NCBI GenBank assembly: GCA_023405815.1
Contig: JAEXXM010000042.1
Coordinates: 3,663-67,662 of the forward strand
Source of the DNA: Pseudomonadota bacterium
Lineage (GTDB): Bacteria > Pseudomonadota > Alphaproteobacteria > Rhizobiales > Hyphomicrobiaceae
Reading direction: 5' to 3'
DNA length: 64,000 bases
The stretch's first letter is position 1. Each line of letters starts with the position of its first letter. Of the stretch, positions 7,959 to 18,471 are shown in pieces. Position numbers and translations under genes: made by a program. The notes below the pieces were generated by a model that saw only the letters and a list, made by a program, of their open reading frames with translations, did no database searches and was not told the DNA's origin.

Positions 7959-8417
7959 ATGAGCCGCGCCTTCGTCAAAGAGCAGGAAAGCATCGACGAG
8001 CTGCCCGAGCGCCTGATCTCCGAGCACCCGAACCTCGTCACGAAGGAGGGGCTTGCGCAGATCGAGGCCGAGCTCGCGCGCTTCGATGCGGCGCACGCCG
8101 CGGCGCAGATCGCCGGTGATCGGGAGGGCATGGCGACGACGGCGCGCGATTTGCGCTACTGGAGCGCGCGCCTGGCGAGCGCCGAGCTGGTGCCGCCCCC
8201 GGCCGACAACGCCCAGGTGCACTTCGGCTCGACCGTCACCATCGAGCGCGAGGACGGGCGCAAGCAGACGTATCGCATCGTCGGCGAGGACGAGGCCGAC
8301 CCCGGTAAGGGCTCGATTTCCTACGTCTCGCCGCTGGCGCGTCAGCTCGCCGGCAAGTCCGTCGGCGACACCATCACCGTCGCCGGCTCCGAAGCCGAAA
8401 TCACCGCGATCACGTAA
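7959..8417 (+). CDS. GreA/GreB-family transcription elongation factor-like protein
   Basis: A 152-residue protein with a C-terminal FKBP-like domain of the Gre family (VHFGSTVTIEREDG, then YVSPLARQLAGKSVGD) and a predicted N-terminal coiled coil. The N-terminus, MSRAFVKEQESIDELPER, matches a distinct alphaproteobacterial Gre-like subgroup. True Gre factors rescue backtracked RNA polymerase through acidic residues in DLSENAEY at the coiled-coil tip. Here that segment reads AGDREGMATTA, with two acidic residues but without the SENAEY pattern, so the cleavage-stimulating role is uncertain. A canonical greA lies at 23.5 kb. It is convergent with the SoxYZ-like gene. Confidence 0.85.
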   Translation: MSRAFVKEQESIDELPERLISEHPNLVTKEGLAQIEAELARFDAAHAAAQIAGDREGMATTARDLRYWSARLASAELVPPPADNAQVHFGSTVTIEREDGRKQTYRIVGEDEADPGKGSISYVSPLARQLAGKSVGDTITVAGSEAEITAIT

Positions 8418-8428
8418 GTGCCTACTGG

Positions 8429-8551
8429 TCATCCTCGGCTTTATGCCGAGGATCCATGTCTCCGCCTGCTCCGGGCATCAAGGTTCGATGCAACATTCGC
8501 CGCACGGAGCCTGCTGAGCCCTGGGTCCTCGGGACATGCCCGAGGATGACA
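8429..8551. repeat. Intergenic palindromic repeat, copy 1
   Basis: The element begins with TCATCCTCGG and ends with CCGAGGATGACA, its inverted ends. Each end also forms its own hairpin: ATCCTCGGC/GCCGAGGAT (8431-8453) and TCCTCGGG/CCCGAGGA (8526-8546). The same layout recurs at 15763 and 51063, so this is a dispersed repeat of the rhizobial palindromic type. It sits between two convergent stop codons and could act as a bidirectional terminator. Confidence 0.75.
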
Positions 8552-8565
8552 GAAGCAAGGGAAGG

Positions 8566-9381
8566 TCAGCTCCCCTGCCCGACGGGGAAGTCGCGCGCCC
8601 AGCTCGCGCCGTCACTGTCGCGCGCCTCAATGCGCAACGCGGTCGCGCCGTTGGTGCGGTAGTCGAACTCGATGACAGGGTCCTGCGCCATGGTCATCGA
8701 CCCCGTCATCGCGAACACGCGCTCTTCGCCCTGCTTCACCTCGAGGTCGGTGATGATGCGCAGCGGCACGTAGAGCAGCGTCAGCTGGTCGAGCACCATG
8801 CCGGTGTGGTTGGGGTGCATGATCTTGAGCCGCGCCCGCGGCTCGATCTCGGTTGCCGCCGCCTGCTTCTTCGACAGCGGCTCGAGGCTCATCTTGCCCA
8901 TGTTGGCCGCGATCTCCTCCGGGCTGCCCGACGGCGGCGCCGAGCACGCCGCCTGGCCGCCGGCGAAGCGCACGAACCTCTCCGCCATGTAGAGCTGGCC
9001 GTCGGAGGCCTCGATGACGGCGCGCACGTCGGTTGCCGCATTGAGCCGCAGCTTGGTGGAAAGATGCACGTGCTCGCGCGCCCCGCCGAAGTCGAACCGG
9101 GCGGCGACAGGGGAGGGGTTCTCGTCGACAATGAGGGTGATGCCGCGCACGCTGCGTCCGTCGGCGAAGCGGGCCTCGACGTCGATCGGTACGGCGCGCT
9201 GGTCGAGCGGGCGGAAGGGTGCCGTGAGCTGCACGATGTCGCCGGCCGGCTGGATGGTGCGCCCGGCGAACACGCCCGCCTGGATCTCGTCCCACGCCCT
9301 GCCGGCGAGAGCCGCGTTCGTGCCCATAAAGGCAAACCCCACGGCGGCGACCAGGGCGAGCATCCGTTGAGAGCGGCGCAT
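8566..9381 (-). CDS. Quinoprotein dehydrogenase-associated SoxYZ-like carrier protein
   Basis: A 271-residue exported protein: signal peptide up to ALAGRAW (about residue 27), a SoxY-like domain to about residue 145 and a SoxZ-like C-terminal domain. Real SoxY ends in GGCGG with a sulfur-carrying cysteine. Here the junction reads GGQAACSAPP, with one cysteine at about 146. Fused SoxYZ-like proteins of this kind usually stand near PQQ-dependent alcohol or methanol dehydrogenases (xoxF, cytochrome cL) in methylotrophs, with an undefined periplasmic role. No such dehydrogenase gene is in this window. GAGGGA lies upstream of the ATG. Confidence 0.82.
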   Translation of the reverse strand: MRRSQRMLALVAAVGFAFMGTNAALAGRAWDEIQAGVFAGRTIQPAGDIVQLTAPFRPLDQRAVPIDVEARFADGRSVRGITLIVDENPSPVAARFDFGGAREHVHLSTKLRLNAATDVRAVIEASDGQLYMAERFVRFAGGQAACSAPPSGSPEEIAANMGKMSLEPLSKKQAAATEIEPRARLKIMHPNHTGMVLDQLTLLYVPLRIITDLEVKQGEERVFAMTGSMTMAQDPVIEFDYRTNGATALRIEARDSDGASWARDFPVGQGS

Positions 9382-9524
9382 GCGGCGATTCCCTCGTTCT
9401 TTTATGCGCGTCGATTATGCCTTCCCGCGCCAATTGCCACAATAACCCGCGTACTGAGCTAGTGGTGCCTCGCAAGGAATCTGCCGCGGGCGGCAAAGCC
9501 CAATGATGTCATAGGGCTGCCAAC

Positions 9525-10127
9525 TCACTTGTGAGCGGGGAGCGTCAGGCTGCGCGCGAGATCAAGGCAGCGGCGGAATGCGCCGAGGTCGGAGAGCATG
9601 CGCTCGGGCGGCACCTCCTCGGTGACGAACTCGCCGCCGGCATCCTCGATCGCCACCGCGATCATCAGGTTCTCGGCGAGGCCGAAATCCTCGATGGCGG
9701 CAACGTTGCTCTCTTGGTCCCAGGACGCGCGCGCAACCTCTGTCGCCTGCCGGACGCGGGTCGCATAATCCACGGGCGTGTTCGAGTAGCCGAGCACCGG
9801 TCGCCCCAGCGCCTGCATGAAGCCGATCTCGAACGCGGTGCCGACGTCCATCGATACGCCGCGGAAGGGCGTGCAGTTGGCGATGAGGAGATCGCAGGAG
9901 CGCATCAGGCGCTCGTTGGCGTGGCTGATGCGGCGCGCGATCTCCTGCGCCGACAGGTGCTCGGCGCCTTCGATGACGTTGTCGAGCGGATAGATACCCT
10001 GAAAGCCATACTCGGCGCAGAGCCGCTTCTTCGTCTCCCCTTGCTCGGTGGCATCCGGAAAGAACACCTCCGGCCCGGCGAGATAGATGCGCGGCCGAGG
10101 GAGCATGTCGCTTGCTATGTCAGGCAT
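9525..10127 (-). CDS. Nucleoside 2-deoxyribosyltransferase family protein
   Basis: A 200-residue enzyme of the family that moves deoxyribose between bases, or hydrolyses nucleotide N-glycosidic bonds, in nucleotide salvage or clean-up. Recognisable parts are the phosphate/sugar-binding YLAGPEVFFPDA near the N-terminus and DVGTAFEIGFMQALGRPVLGYSN, which carries the catalytic glutamate. ATG 10127 overlaps the stop of the upstream DUF817 gene by eight bases, so the two are translationally coupled; an ATG at 10106 is the alternative. The preferred substrate cannot be deduced. Confidence 0.88.
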   Translation of the reverse strand: MPDIASDMLPRPRIYLAGPEVFFPDATEQGETKKRLCAEYGFQGIYPLDNVIEGAEHLSAQEIARRISHANERLMRSCDLLIANCTPFRGVSMDVGTAFEIGFMQALGRPVLGYSNTPVDYATRVRQATEVARASWDQESNVAAIEDFGLAENLMIAVAIEDAGGEFVTEEVPPERMLSDLGAFRRCLDLARSLTLPAHK

Positions 10128-11061
10128 TGGCGGCTTGAGGCGTCTCGGTCGCGCCGGCATCTGGGCCCGGAGCTTGCGCAGGGACGGCCCGCTCCATCGG
10201 CTTCTTGATCAGCGCGACCAGCGTATAGCTGATGATGAGCAAGAGGAACCAGGAGCCGAACTTGCCCGCGCTGACGAGCGACCAGCCGGTACGCTGGCTG
10301 GGATAGAGCCAGGTCTTGGTGAACGTGCCGACGTTCTCCGCCACCCAGATGAAGGCTGTGACGAGCACGAGGCCCAGCAGGAGCGGCATCCATCGGTGCG
10401 CGCGCCAGTTGACGAAGTAGACCCGCGTGCGTGCGAAAAGAATGGCCGCTGCAATGAACAGGGCCCAGCGCATGTCGGGCAGATAATGATGCGCGAAGAA
10501 ATTGACGTAGATCGCCACGCTCAAGGCGACGAGCCACGCCGTCGGCGGGTGCGCCTTGAACTCGAAGTGGAAAAGCGTCCACGCGCGGCACAGATAGCTG
10601 CCGATGCACGAGTACATGAACCCGGAGAACAGCGGCACGCCGGCGATGCGGAAGAAGCACTCCTCGGGATAGACCCAGGATCCGACCGAGGTTTTGAAGA
10701 TCTCCATCACCGTGCCGACCACGTGATAGGCGGCGATGACTTTTGCTTCCTCGATCGTCTCCAGGCCAAACCCCAGCAGCGACACCTGCAGGAACAGCGC
10801 CGCGAGGAACAAGAAGTCGTAGCGCGCCAGCGCCGCCTCTTGCGGGTAGAAGAGGTGCGTCGCGATCAGCAGGAAGATCATCATTCCGCCGAACAGGCAG
10901 GCCCACGCCTGCTTCATGCCGAAGCGGAGGAACTCATAGATCGCGGCCGACGCGGGGCGCCGGCTCATGTGCGCGCCGATGCGCGCCTCCGCGTCGATGA
11001 AGTGGCGCAGTATGGGCCAGGCTGACGCGCCGCTGCGCGCCGTCGTCGTATCGTCGTGCAA
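10120..11061 (-). CDS. DUF817 family membrane protein
   Basis: A polytopic inner-membrane protein of 313 residues with about eight helices, matching the DUF817 family by YEFLRFGMKQAWACLFGG near residue 43, YHVVGTVMEIFKTSVGSW near residue 113 and FSGFMYSCIGSYLCRAW. Function of the family is unknown. The C-terminal 25 residues are proline- and alanine-rich and probably cytoplasmic. The stop codon overlaps the start of the deoxyribosyltransferase gene, so the pair is one transcription unit; a functional link, if any, is not evident. Confidence 0.87.
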   Translation of the reverse strand: MHDDTTTARSGASAWPILRHFIDAEARIGAHMSRRPASAAIYEFLRFGMKQAWACLFGGMMIFLLIATHLFYPQEAALARYDFLFLAALFLQVSLLGFGLETIEEAKVIAAYHVVGTVMEIFKTSVGSWVYPEECFFRIAGVPLFSGFMYSCIGSYLCRAWTLFHFEFKAHPPTAWLVALSVAIYVNFFAHHYLPDMRWALFIAAAILFARTRVYFVNWRAHRWMPLLLGLVLVTAFIWVAENVGTFTKTWLYPSQRTGWSLVSAGKFGSWFLLLIISYTLVALIKKPMERAVPAQAPGPDAGATETPQAANA

Positions 11062-11181
11062 GCGATGCTCGCTCAGGAAGCTGGCGGACCGGCGCAGGAT
11101 GAGCGCTTACTGTGCCAAAAATTCGGCCCCGCGATCCTGCAACCGCGTTGGCGATGGACCGCGAAGCGACGATGCTCCTGC

Positions 11182-11370
11182 TCACGGGCGGGCCGTCAGG
11201 CCAAGCCATCCGAGCGTCGTGGCTATCACGCCGATCACCCAGCTCACCCAAACGGGCACCGATGTCGAAGCTATCACGACATCCCATCCCGCGAGTGCTC
11301 GCGTAAGCTGCAGCAGGGCCATGAGTATGAAGATGGTCCCGGCAATGTAAGAAAAGGTTCTGGCAGTCAT
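11182..11370 (-). CDS. Small two-helix membrane protein
   Basis: A 62-residue protein with two hydrophobic helices (SYIAGTIFILMALLQLTRAL and VWVSWVIGVIATTLGWLGL) joined by GWDVVIASTSVPV, and almost no soluble part. GCGAGGATC lies just upstream of the ATG. It has the look of short hypothetical membrane proteins common in Hyphomicrobiales. It lies between the DUF817 gene and rpoD, about 120 bases from the former. No function can be assigned. Confidence 0.62.
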   Translation of the reverse strand: MTARTFSYIAGTIFILMALLQLTRALAGWDVVIASTSVPVWVSWVIGVIATTLGWLGLTARP

Positions 11371-11434
11371 GACCGATCCTCGCCGACACGTGGCGAAGCA
11401 TGCAGCAATCGTTCTACGAGCCCGTGGAGAAAGC

Positions 11435-11474
11435 CGATAAAATTAAAGCCCCCGAAGATTTCTCTCCGGGGGCT
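11435..11474 (-). terminator. Rho-independent terminator of rpoD
   Basis: An 8-bp stem AGCCCCCG/CGGGGGCT (11447-11454 and 11467-11474) lies 20 bases beyond the rpoD stop. On the minus strand it is followed by TTTAATTTTATC, a good T-rich tail. Confidence 0.78.
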
Positions 11475-11494
11475 CGTCGGGAATCTGATCTCGA

Positions 11495-13534
<2,040 letters not shown>

Positions 13535-13721
13535 GGGCTCGTATCCCGCTCTATCCGTGCCATCTCGGCATGCGACAATCCGTCGCAGGTTTGACTAGTA
13601 TCTTACGCACCAGGGCTAGCGCGTGCCGTGGGCGTCCACCCGTTCCCCTTTACCTCCCGCGCCGCACGCGCGGGCCTCATAGCTCAGCCGTCGCACGCAA
13701 GGAGCACGCCAATAAGCCCGG

Positions 13722-15632
13722 TTAATCTGCAGAGATGGGTTCGCTTGCCCGGGCAAGCAGGCCCTGGATCTCGCAGATGCGCGCCAGCGCGTCCTCGGAG
13801 CCGTCCCGGTGGTAAGCCTGGACGGCTGCTTCGAGCGACTTCTGCAAGCCGACCTGCCTCTCATGCAGCGCGAGGGTGTGGCGCCAGCCAACCTCCACCT
13901 CGGCCCGCGGGGCATCAGGCTCTGCGAAACGATCGCTTCTATGCGTAACGGAACGCTCCACAAGGTTTACGACCTTGCCGAGGCCCGCATCGCTCAATTG
14001 GGAGCGTAGACGGGCGCTGTCAAGCTCATTCTCCACAGCTTGGCTGGCGAGGATCAAATCCCGTAGTCGGGCCAGTGCCGGCGAGGCCAAGGCGACGGCG
14101 GCGATCTCCTCCGCGTGCTCGTCGATGAGCCAGGGATGATTGAGCAGCGTTTTCAATAACAGCGCCTCGCGCGGCGGCGCCAATTCAGCGCGTGCGGCAA
14201 GCTCCGGGCTGGCATTCTGCCGGCGGGGAGCGGCGATGGGAAAGGCCGTCGTCCCCAGCCGCGCGCGCTCCCGCAGCCGCCAGTCCGGTGCGGCATTGTT
14301 GCGCCGGCTAGCGCCCGCGGCGCTCTTGCGCGGCCCCTGGCCGCGGGCGATCTCGCGCACCACGGTGCGATTAAGGGCGAATAGAGTCTCGCGCAGCTCC
14401 CGTTCGTACTGCGCCCGCACCGAGCTGTCGCCGATCTTGTCGACCATGGCCTTGAGCCGCGTCTCGAACGCCGCCCGCTGCTCCGGCGTCGACAGGTCCT
14501 GGTCTTGCGACTCGCGCTCCCAGAGGACGTCGAATAGCGCCCGCGTCTTGCCCATCTCGTCGGCGAACGCCTGCGGGCCGCTCTGGCGCACGAGATCGTC
14601 GGGGTCGAGGCCGCCGGGCAGGAAGGAAAAGCGCACGCTGCGCCCCGGGCTGAGCAGCGGCAGCACCGTCTCCACGGCACGAAATGCGGCTTTGCGTCCG
14701 GCTGCGTCGCCGTCGAAGCATAGGACCGGCTCGTCCGCCATCCGCCAGAGCAGCTTGGCCTGCTCCTCGGTCAGCGCCGTGCCGAGCGGCGCCACCGCCT
14801 CGCCGAACCCGGCTTCGGCGAGCGAGATGACATCCATGTAGCCTTCGACGACGATGACGCGCCCCTTGTCGTGCGCCGGTCCGCGCGCCCGCTGCGCGTT
14901 GAACAGGATGTGCCCCTTGTGAAAGAGCGGCGTCTCCGGCGAGTTGAGGTATTTCGCCGGCTGGTCGGGATCGAGCGCGCGGCCGCCGAAGGCGATGATG
15001 CGCCCGCGCAGATCGGCGATCGGGAACGTCACGCGGTTGCGGAAGCGGTCGTAGGCGACGGGAATGTCAGGCCCGCCGATCAGCATGCCCGACGCGATCA
15101 TCTCCTCGACCTTGAACCCGGCGGCGGCGAGGTGATTGCGCAGCGCCGACTTGTCGTTGGGCGCATAGCCGATGCGGAAGCTGGCGATCGTTTCGCGTTT
15201 CAGGCCGCGCTTCTCAAGGTAGCGTCGCGCCTCGGCTCCCGCGCTGCCTTTCAGCGCGTTCTCGAAGAACGTGACCGACATCTCGACAATTTTGTAAAGC
15301 CGCTCGCGCTCGTCCTCGCGCGCCTCATCCCGTGCGGATACCTTCGGCATCGGCACGCCGGCATCCGCGGCGAGCCGCTCGACCGCCTCGGGGAACGACA
15401 GCCCTTCGGTCAGCATCAGGAACTTGAAGATGTCACCGTTCTGGCCGGACGAGAAATCGAACCACGAGCCCTTCTGGTCGTTGACGAAGAAGGAGGGCGT
15501 CTTCTCCACCTTGAACGGTGAAAGGCCCTTGTACTCGCGCCCGGCGCGCTTTAGCGCGACCTTGCGCCCGACGACCGAGCTGACGCTCATCCGCGCCTTT
15601 ATCTCTTCCAGGAAGTTTGGCGGATAGCGCAT
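13722..15632 (-). CDS. dnaG: DNA primase with degenerate N-terminal zinc domain
   Basis: DnaG makes RNA primers at the replication fork. At 636 residues it has the N-terminal CHC2-like domain, the TOPRIM catalytic core (VIVVEGYMDV and VLCFDGDAAGRKAAF) and a C-terminal DnaB-binding region. The N-terminal domain has lost its zinc ligands: where others read CPFH...CFGCG, this protein reads SPFK (38-41) and FDFSSG (58-63), so all four ligand positions are replaced while EKTPSF is kept. I recall the same state in Bradyrhizobium-type primases, so it is a lineage trait and not damage. It stands between yqeY and rpoD on the same strand. Confidence 0.96.
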   Translation of the reverse strand: MRYPPNFLEEIKARMSVSSVVGRKVALKRAGREYKGLSPFKVEKTPSFFVNDQKGSWFDFSSGQNGDIFKFLMLTEGLSFPEAVERLAADAGVPMPKVSARDEAREDERERLYKIVEMSVTFFENALKGSAGAEARRYLEKRGLKRETIASFRIGYAPNDKSALRNHLAAAGFKVEEMIASGMLIGGPDIPVAYDRFRNRVTFPIADLRGRIIAFGGRALDPDQPAKYLNSPETPLFHKGHILFNAQRARGPAHDKGRVIVVEGYMDVISLAEAGFGEAVAPLGTALTEEQAKLLWRMADEPVLCFDGDAAGRKAAFRAVETVLPLLSPGRSVRFSFLPGGLDPDDLVRQSGPQAFADEMGKTRALFDVLWERESQDQDLSTPEQRAAFETRLKAMVDKIGDSSVRAQYERELRETLFALNRTVVREIARGQGPRKSAAGASRRNNAAPDWRLRERARLGTTAFPIAAPRRQNASPELAARAELAPPREALLLKTLLNHPWLIDEHAEEIAAVALASPALARLRDLILASQAVENELDSARLRSQLSDAGLGKVVNLVERSVTHRSDRFAEPDAPRAEVEVGWRHTLALHERQVGLQKSLEAAVQAYHRDGSEDALARICEIQGLLARASEPISAD

Positions 15633-15762
15633 CGGGCTCGCACGGATAATTCAGATATCCCTGACCTACGCGATTCGCGTATGCCGCGGCCGGCTCCCGA
15701 TCATTTTCAATCGGTTATGTGCACAATCCACAGGCTCCCGGTTCGTACCTGCCGGTTTCGTG

Positions 15763-15852
15763 TCATCTCTGGGTTTGTCTCCGGGATACAGCGATCCGCT
15801 CGCTCCTCGCGAGCCCGCAGCATGGATCCCGGCAACAAGTGCCGGGATGACA
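15763..15852. repeat. Intergenic palindromic repeat, copy 2
   Basis: Begins TCATCTCTGG and ends CCGGGATGACA. The right hairpin is ATCCCGGC/GCCGGGAT (15826-15848); the left one is decayed. It lies between yqeY and dnaG, which run in the same direction, so it would be transcribed within the intergenic mRNA. Confidence 0.7.
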
Positions 15853-15863
15853 GATGCCGGAAC

Positions 15864-16313
15864 CTACTTCAGCAACTCTTTCGTGAGCGCGCTGGCTTTG
15901 CCGAAATCCATCTGCCCGGCGTACTTGGCTTTGAGCGCGCCCATTACCTTGCCCATATCCTTGGGGCCTGCCGCGCCCGTCTCCTTGATGATCGCGGCAA
16001 TCGCCGCCTTGGCCTCGTCATCGCTCATCTGCTTCGGCAGATAGCCCTCGATGACGTTGATCTCGGACTGCTCCTTGTCGGCGAGATCCTGTCGGCCGCC
16101 AGACACGTACTGCTCGATCGAATCCCGCCGCTGCTTCACCATCTTAGCGAGCACCGAGAGGATGTCGGTGTCGGAGATCTTGTCCTTGCCGGACGGCCGC
16201 GCCTCGATATCGGCCGACTTGATGGCAGCATTGATGAGGCGCAGCGTGCCGACGCGATCCTTGTCGCCGGCTTTCATCGCCGTCTTGAGGTCGTCGTTGA
16301 TCTTGTCGCGCAT
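15864..16313 (-). CDS. GatB/YqeY domain protein
   Basis: A 149-residue cytoplasmic protein of the YqeY family, related to the tRNA-binding tail of GatB. Typical stretches are MRDKINDDLKTAMKAGDK at the N-terminus, GTLRLINAAIKSADIEAR, and the C-terminal DMGKVMGALKAKYAGQMD, which is like the GatB C-terminus. It may bind tRNA, but its function is not established. ATG 16313 matches the family start; another ATG lies four codons upstream at 16325. It is upstream of dnaG as in many proteobacteria (yqeY-dnaG-rpoD). Confidence 0.93.
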   Translation of the reverse strand: MRDKINDDLKTAMKAGDKDRVGTLRLINAAIKSADIEARPSGKDKISDTDILSVLAKMVKQRRDSIEQYVSGGRQDLADKEQSEINVIEGYLPKQMSDDEAKAAIAAIIKETGAAGPKDMGKVMGALKAKYAGQMDFGKASALTKELLK

Positions 16314-16393
16314 CGTCGCCTCCATCGTTGGTCGCCGTGTTTAGGCACCTCGCGCCGCCCGCGCAAGGCGCGCCTGCAAACGACCCTCCTGCC

Positions 16394-16886
16394 TCAGGGC
16401 TTGTCATCGCCCGCGTCGGGCTCGGCCACGTGCTGCACGCTCTCCTGCTCATTGGGGTCCGTGCGGGCGACGATGGCCTCGGCCGCCTCGGTGGTGCTGA
16501 GGTTGATCGGCTTGTGCGGCAGGTCGGCGGGAATGTAGAGGAAGTCGCCCGCCTCGTTGATCACCTCCTTCTTGAGGCCCTCGCCGTAGAGCGTCTTCAC
16601 GCGGCCCTTGATGAGGTAGATGGCCGACTCGTACCCCCTTGTGGACGTGCGCCTTGGCAGAGCCTCCGGGGGGAATGATCACCTTGTTCATCGAGATGTG
16701 CTTGGCCCCCGCGTTCTGGCCGGAGATGCCCTGAAAGATCGGCAGCCCCTGTTTGGAACCGGTCGTCGCCTGCGGCCGGATGGTGACGATCTCCGCCTCC
16801 TTGCCGCTTTCCTGGGCTGCAGCCGGTGCGACAAGCACGCCCACCGAAGCCAGAAGCGCGGCGAGTGCGATGTGGAGCCTGCGCAT
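16394..16886 (-). pseudogene. Secreted cupin protein broken by a +1 frameshift
   Basis: The upstream part encodes a signal peptide (MRRLHIALAALLASVGVLV, cleavage after APAAA) and a cupin start that ends in frame at KAHVHKG. The downstream part, in another frame, continues with YESAIYLIKGRVKTLYGEG and the second cupin motif GDFLYIPADLPHKP, then an acidic tail. Removing one base from the run of five C (plus strand 16634-16638) joins the two exactly and gives a normal periplasmic cupin of about 163 residues. Either the gene is a recent pseudogene or the run is a sequencing error. It is divergent from carA. Confidence 0.8.
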
Positions 16887-17095
16887 GATCGAAGTCCTTT
16901 TGCTGGTTTGACGCTTCTATAGCCATATATTGTCACCTAGCTGCGGACATTGGCTGAGACGCTGCGTGGAGTGTTGACCGCGGGGAACGCTTCTCATAGG
17001 TTCCGCCCGCATTCCGCCCAACTGCCACCGCGTGTGCACGGCGCCTCAAGTGGCTGGCCGCTGCGCCGCGCCTAGCGCGAACGCCGGAGCCGCCA

Positions 17096-18289
17096 TTGAC
17101 GACCCCGCATATCGATCCGCCGCTGCCCTGGGCCGACGCGCCATCGACAGCCCGCCTCGTGTTGGCGGACGGGACGGTCATTTCCGGCACCGGCCTCGGT
17201 GCTACCGGCTCCGCCGTGGGCGAGGTCTGCTTCAACACCGCAATGACCGGCTACCAGGAGATCCTCACTGATCCCTCCTATGCCGGCCAGATCATCACCT
17301 TCACCTTCCCCCACATCGGCAACGTTGGCGCCAACAACGAGGACACAGAGACCTCCAACCTCGCGGCGCGCTCCGGCGTCCGGGGCTGCGTCCTGCGAGC
17401 CGATATTACGGCCCCGTCTAACTATCGCTCGGCCGAGCACCTCGACCGCTGGCTGAAGGCGCGTGGCATCATCGCCATCTCCGGTATCGACACGCGGGCG
17501 CTGACCGCGCGCATCCGCGAGCTCGGCATGCCCAACGGCGTCATCGCCCACGAGCCGTCGGGCAAGTTCGACATCGACAAGTTGAAGGCCGAGGCGGCAG
17601 CATGGCCCGGTCTCGACGGCATGGACCTCGTTCCCGAGGTGACGAGCGGCCAGAGCTATTCCTGGGACGAGACGCGCTGGGTCTGGGGCAACGGCTACGG
17701 CCGCAACGAGAACGCGCCGTTTCATGTGGTCGCCGTCGATTACGGCCTGAAGCGCAACATCCTGCGTTGCCTCGCCAGCGCCGGCTGCAAGGTGACGGTG
17801 GTCCCGGCAACGACGAGCGCCGAGGACATCCTCGAGCGCAAGCCCGACGGCGTGTTCCTGTCCAATGGCCCCGGCGACCCGGCAGCAACCGGCAAGTACG
17901 CGGTTCCCGAGATCAAGAAGATCGTCTCGTCCGGTCTGCCGGTATTTGGCATCTGCCTCGGGCATCAGATGCTTGCCCTCGCGCTCGGCGCTAAGACGCA
18001 CAAGATGCCCCAGGGCCATCACGGCGCGAACCATCCCGTGAAGGACTTCACCACCGAGAAGGTGGAGATCACCTCCATGAACCACGGCTTCACCGTCGAT
18101 CGCACGACCCTCCCCAAGGGCGTCGAGGAGACGCACGTGTCGCTGTTCGACGGCACCAACTGCGGAATCCAGGTGAAAGACAAGCCGGTGTTCTCGGTCC
18201 AGTACCACCCCGAGGCGTCCCCCGGGCCGCAGGACAGCCACTACCTTTTCGACCGCTTCGTCGAATTGATGCGCCGCCGCAAGGCCTAA
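17096..18289 (+). CDS. carA: Carbamoyl-phosphate synthase small subunit
   Basis: CarA is the glutaminase subunit that feeds ammonia to CarB for carbamoyl phosphate, a precursor of arginine and pyrimidines. The 397-residue protein has the N-terminal CPSase domain (GEVCFNTAMTGYQEILTDPSY) and a class I glutamine amidotransferase domain with the nucleophile cysteine in FGICLGHQM and the His/Glu pair in YHPEASPGP. The start is TTG 17096, supported by GGAG seven bases upstream. carB follows only 1.8 kb later, separated by two secreted-protein genes. Confidence 0.96.
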   Translation: MTTPHIDPPLPWADAPSTARLVLADGTVISGTGLGATGSAVGEVCFNTAMTGYQEILTDPSYAGQIITFTFPHIGNVGANNEDTETSNLAARSGVRGCVLRADITAPSNYRSAEHLDRWLKARGIIAISGIDTRALTARIRELGMPNGVIAHEPSGKFDIDKLKAEAAAWPGLDGMDLVPEVTSGQSYSWDETRWVWGNGYGRNENAPFHVVAVDYGLKRNILRCLASAGCKVTVVPATTSAEDILERKPDGVFLSNGPGDPAATGKYAVPEIKKIVSSGLPVFGICLGHQMLALALGAKTHKMPQGHHGANHPVKDFTTEKVEITSMNHGFTVDRTTLPKGVEETHVSLFDGTNCGIQVKDKPVFSVQYHPEASPGPQDSHYLFDRFVELMRRRKA

Positions 18290-18471
18290 GCGCGCCCCGA
18301 CAACCCTACAAAACATTAATTCTGGCGGGGCTCCCGGCTGGGCGTGCCGCCGTTATAGTGTATCGTCCTCGGGAATAATGGGACGCCGACGTGGAAAAAG
18401 TTCCCGAGGCACAGTAAGCAAGCGGCGCTGACGGCCGAAAAGCCCAACGGCGCCAGGTAGGGAGGAGTTTC

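Noticed and set aside
13656..13674. 7-bp hairpin CCCGCGC/GCGCGGG between dnaG and rpoD
   Set aside because: No T run on either strand and no conserved context; too weak to call a terminator.
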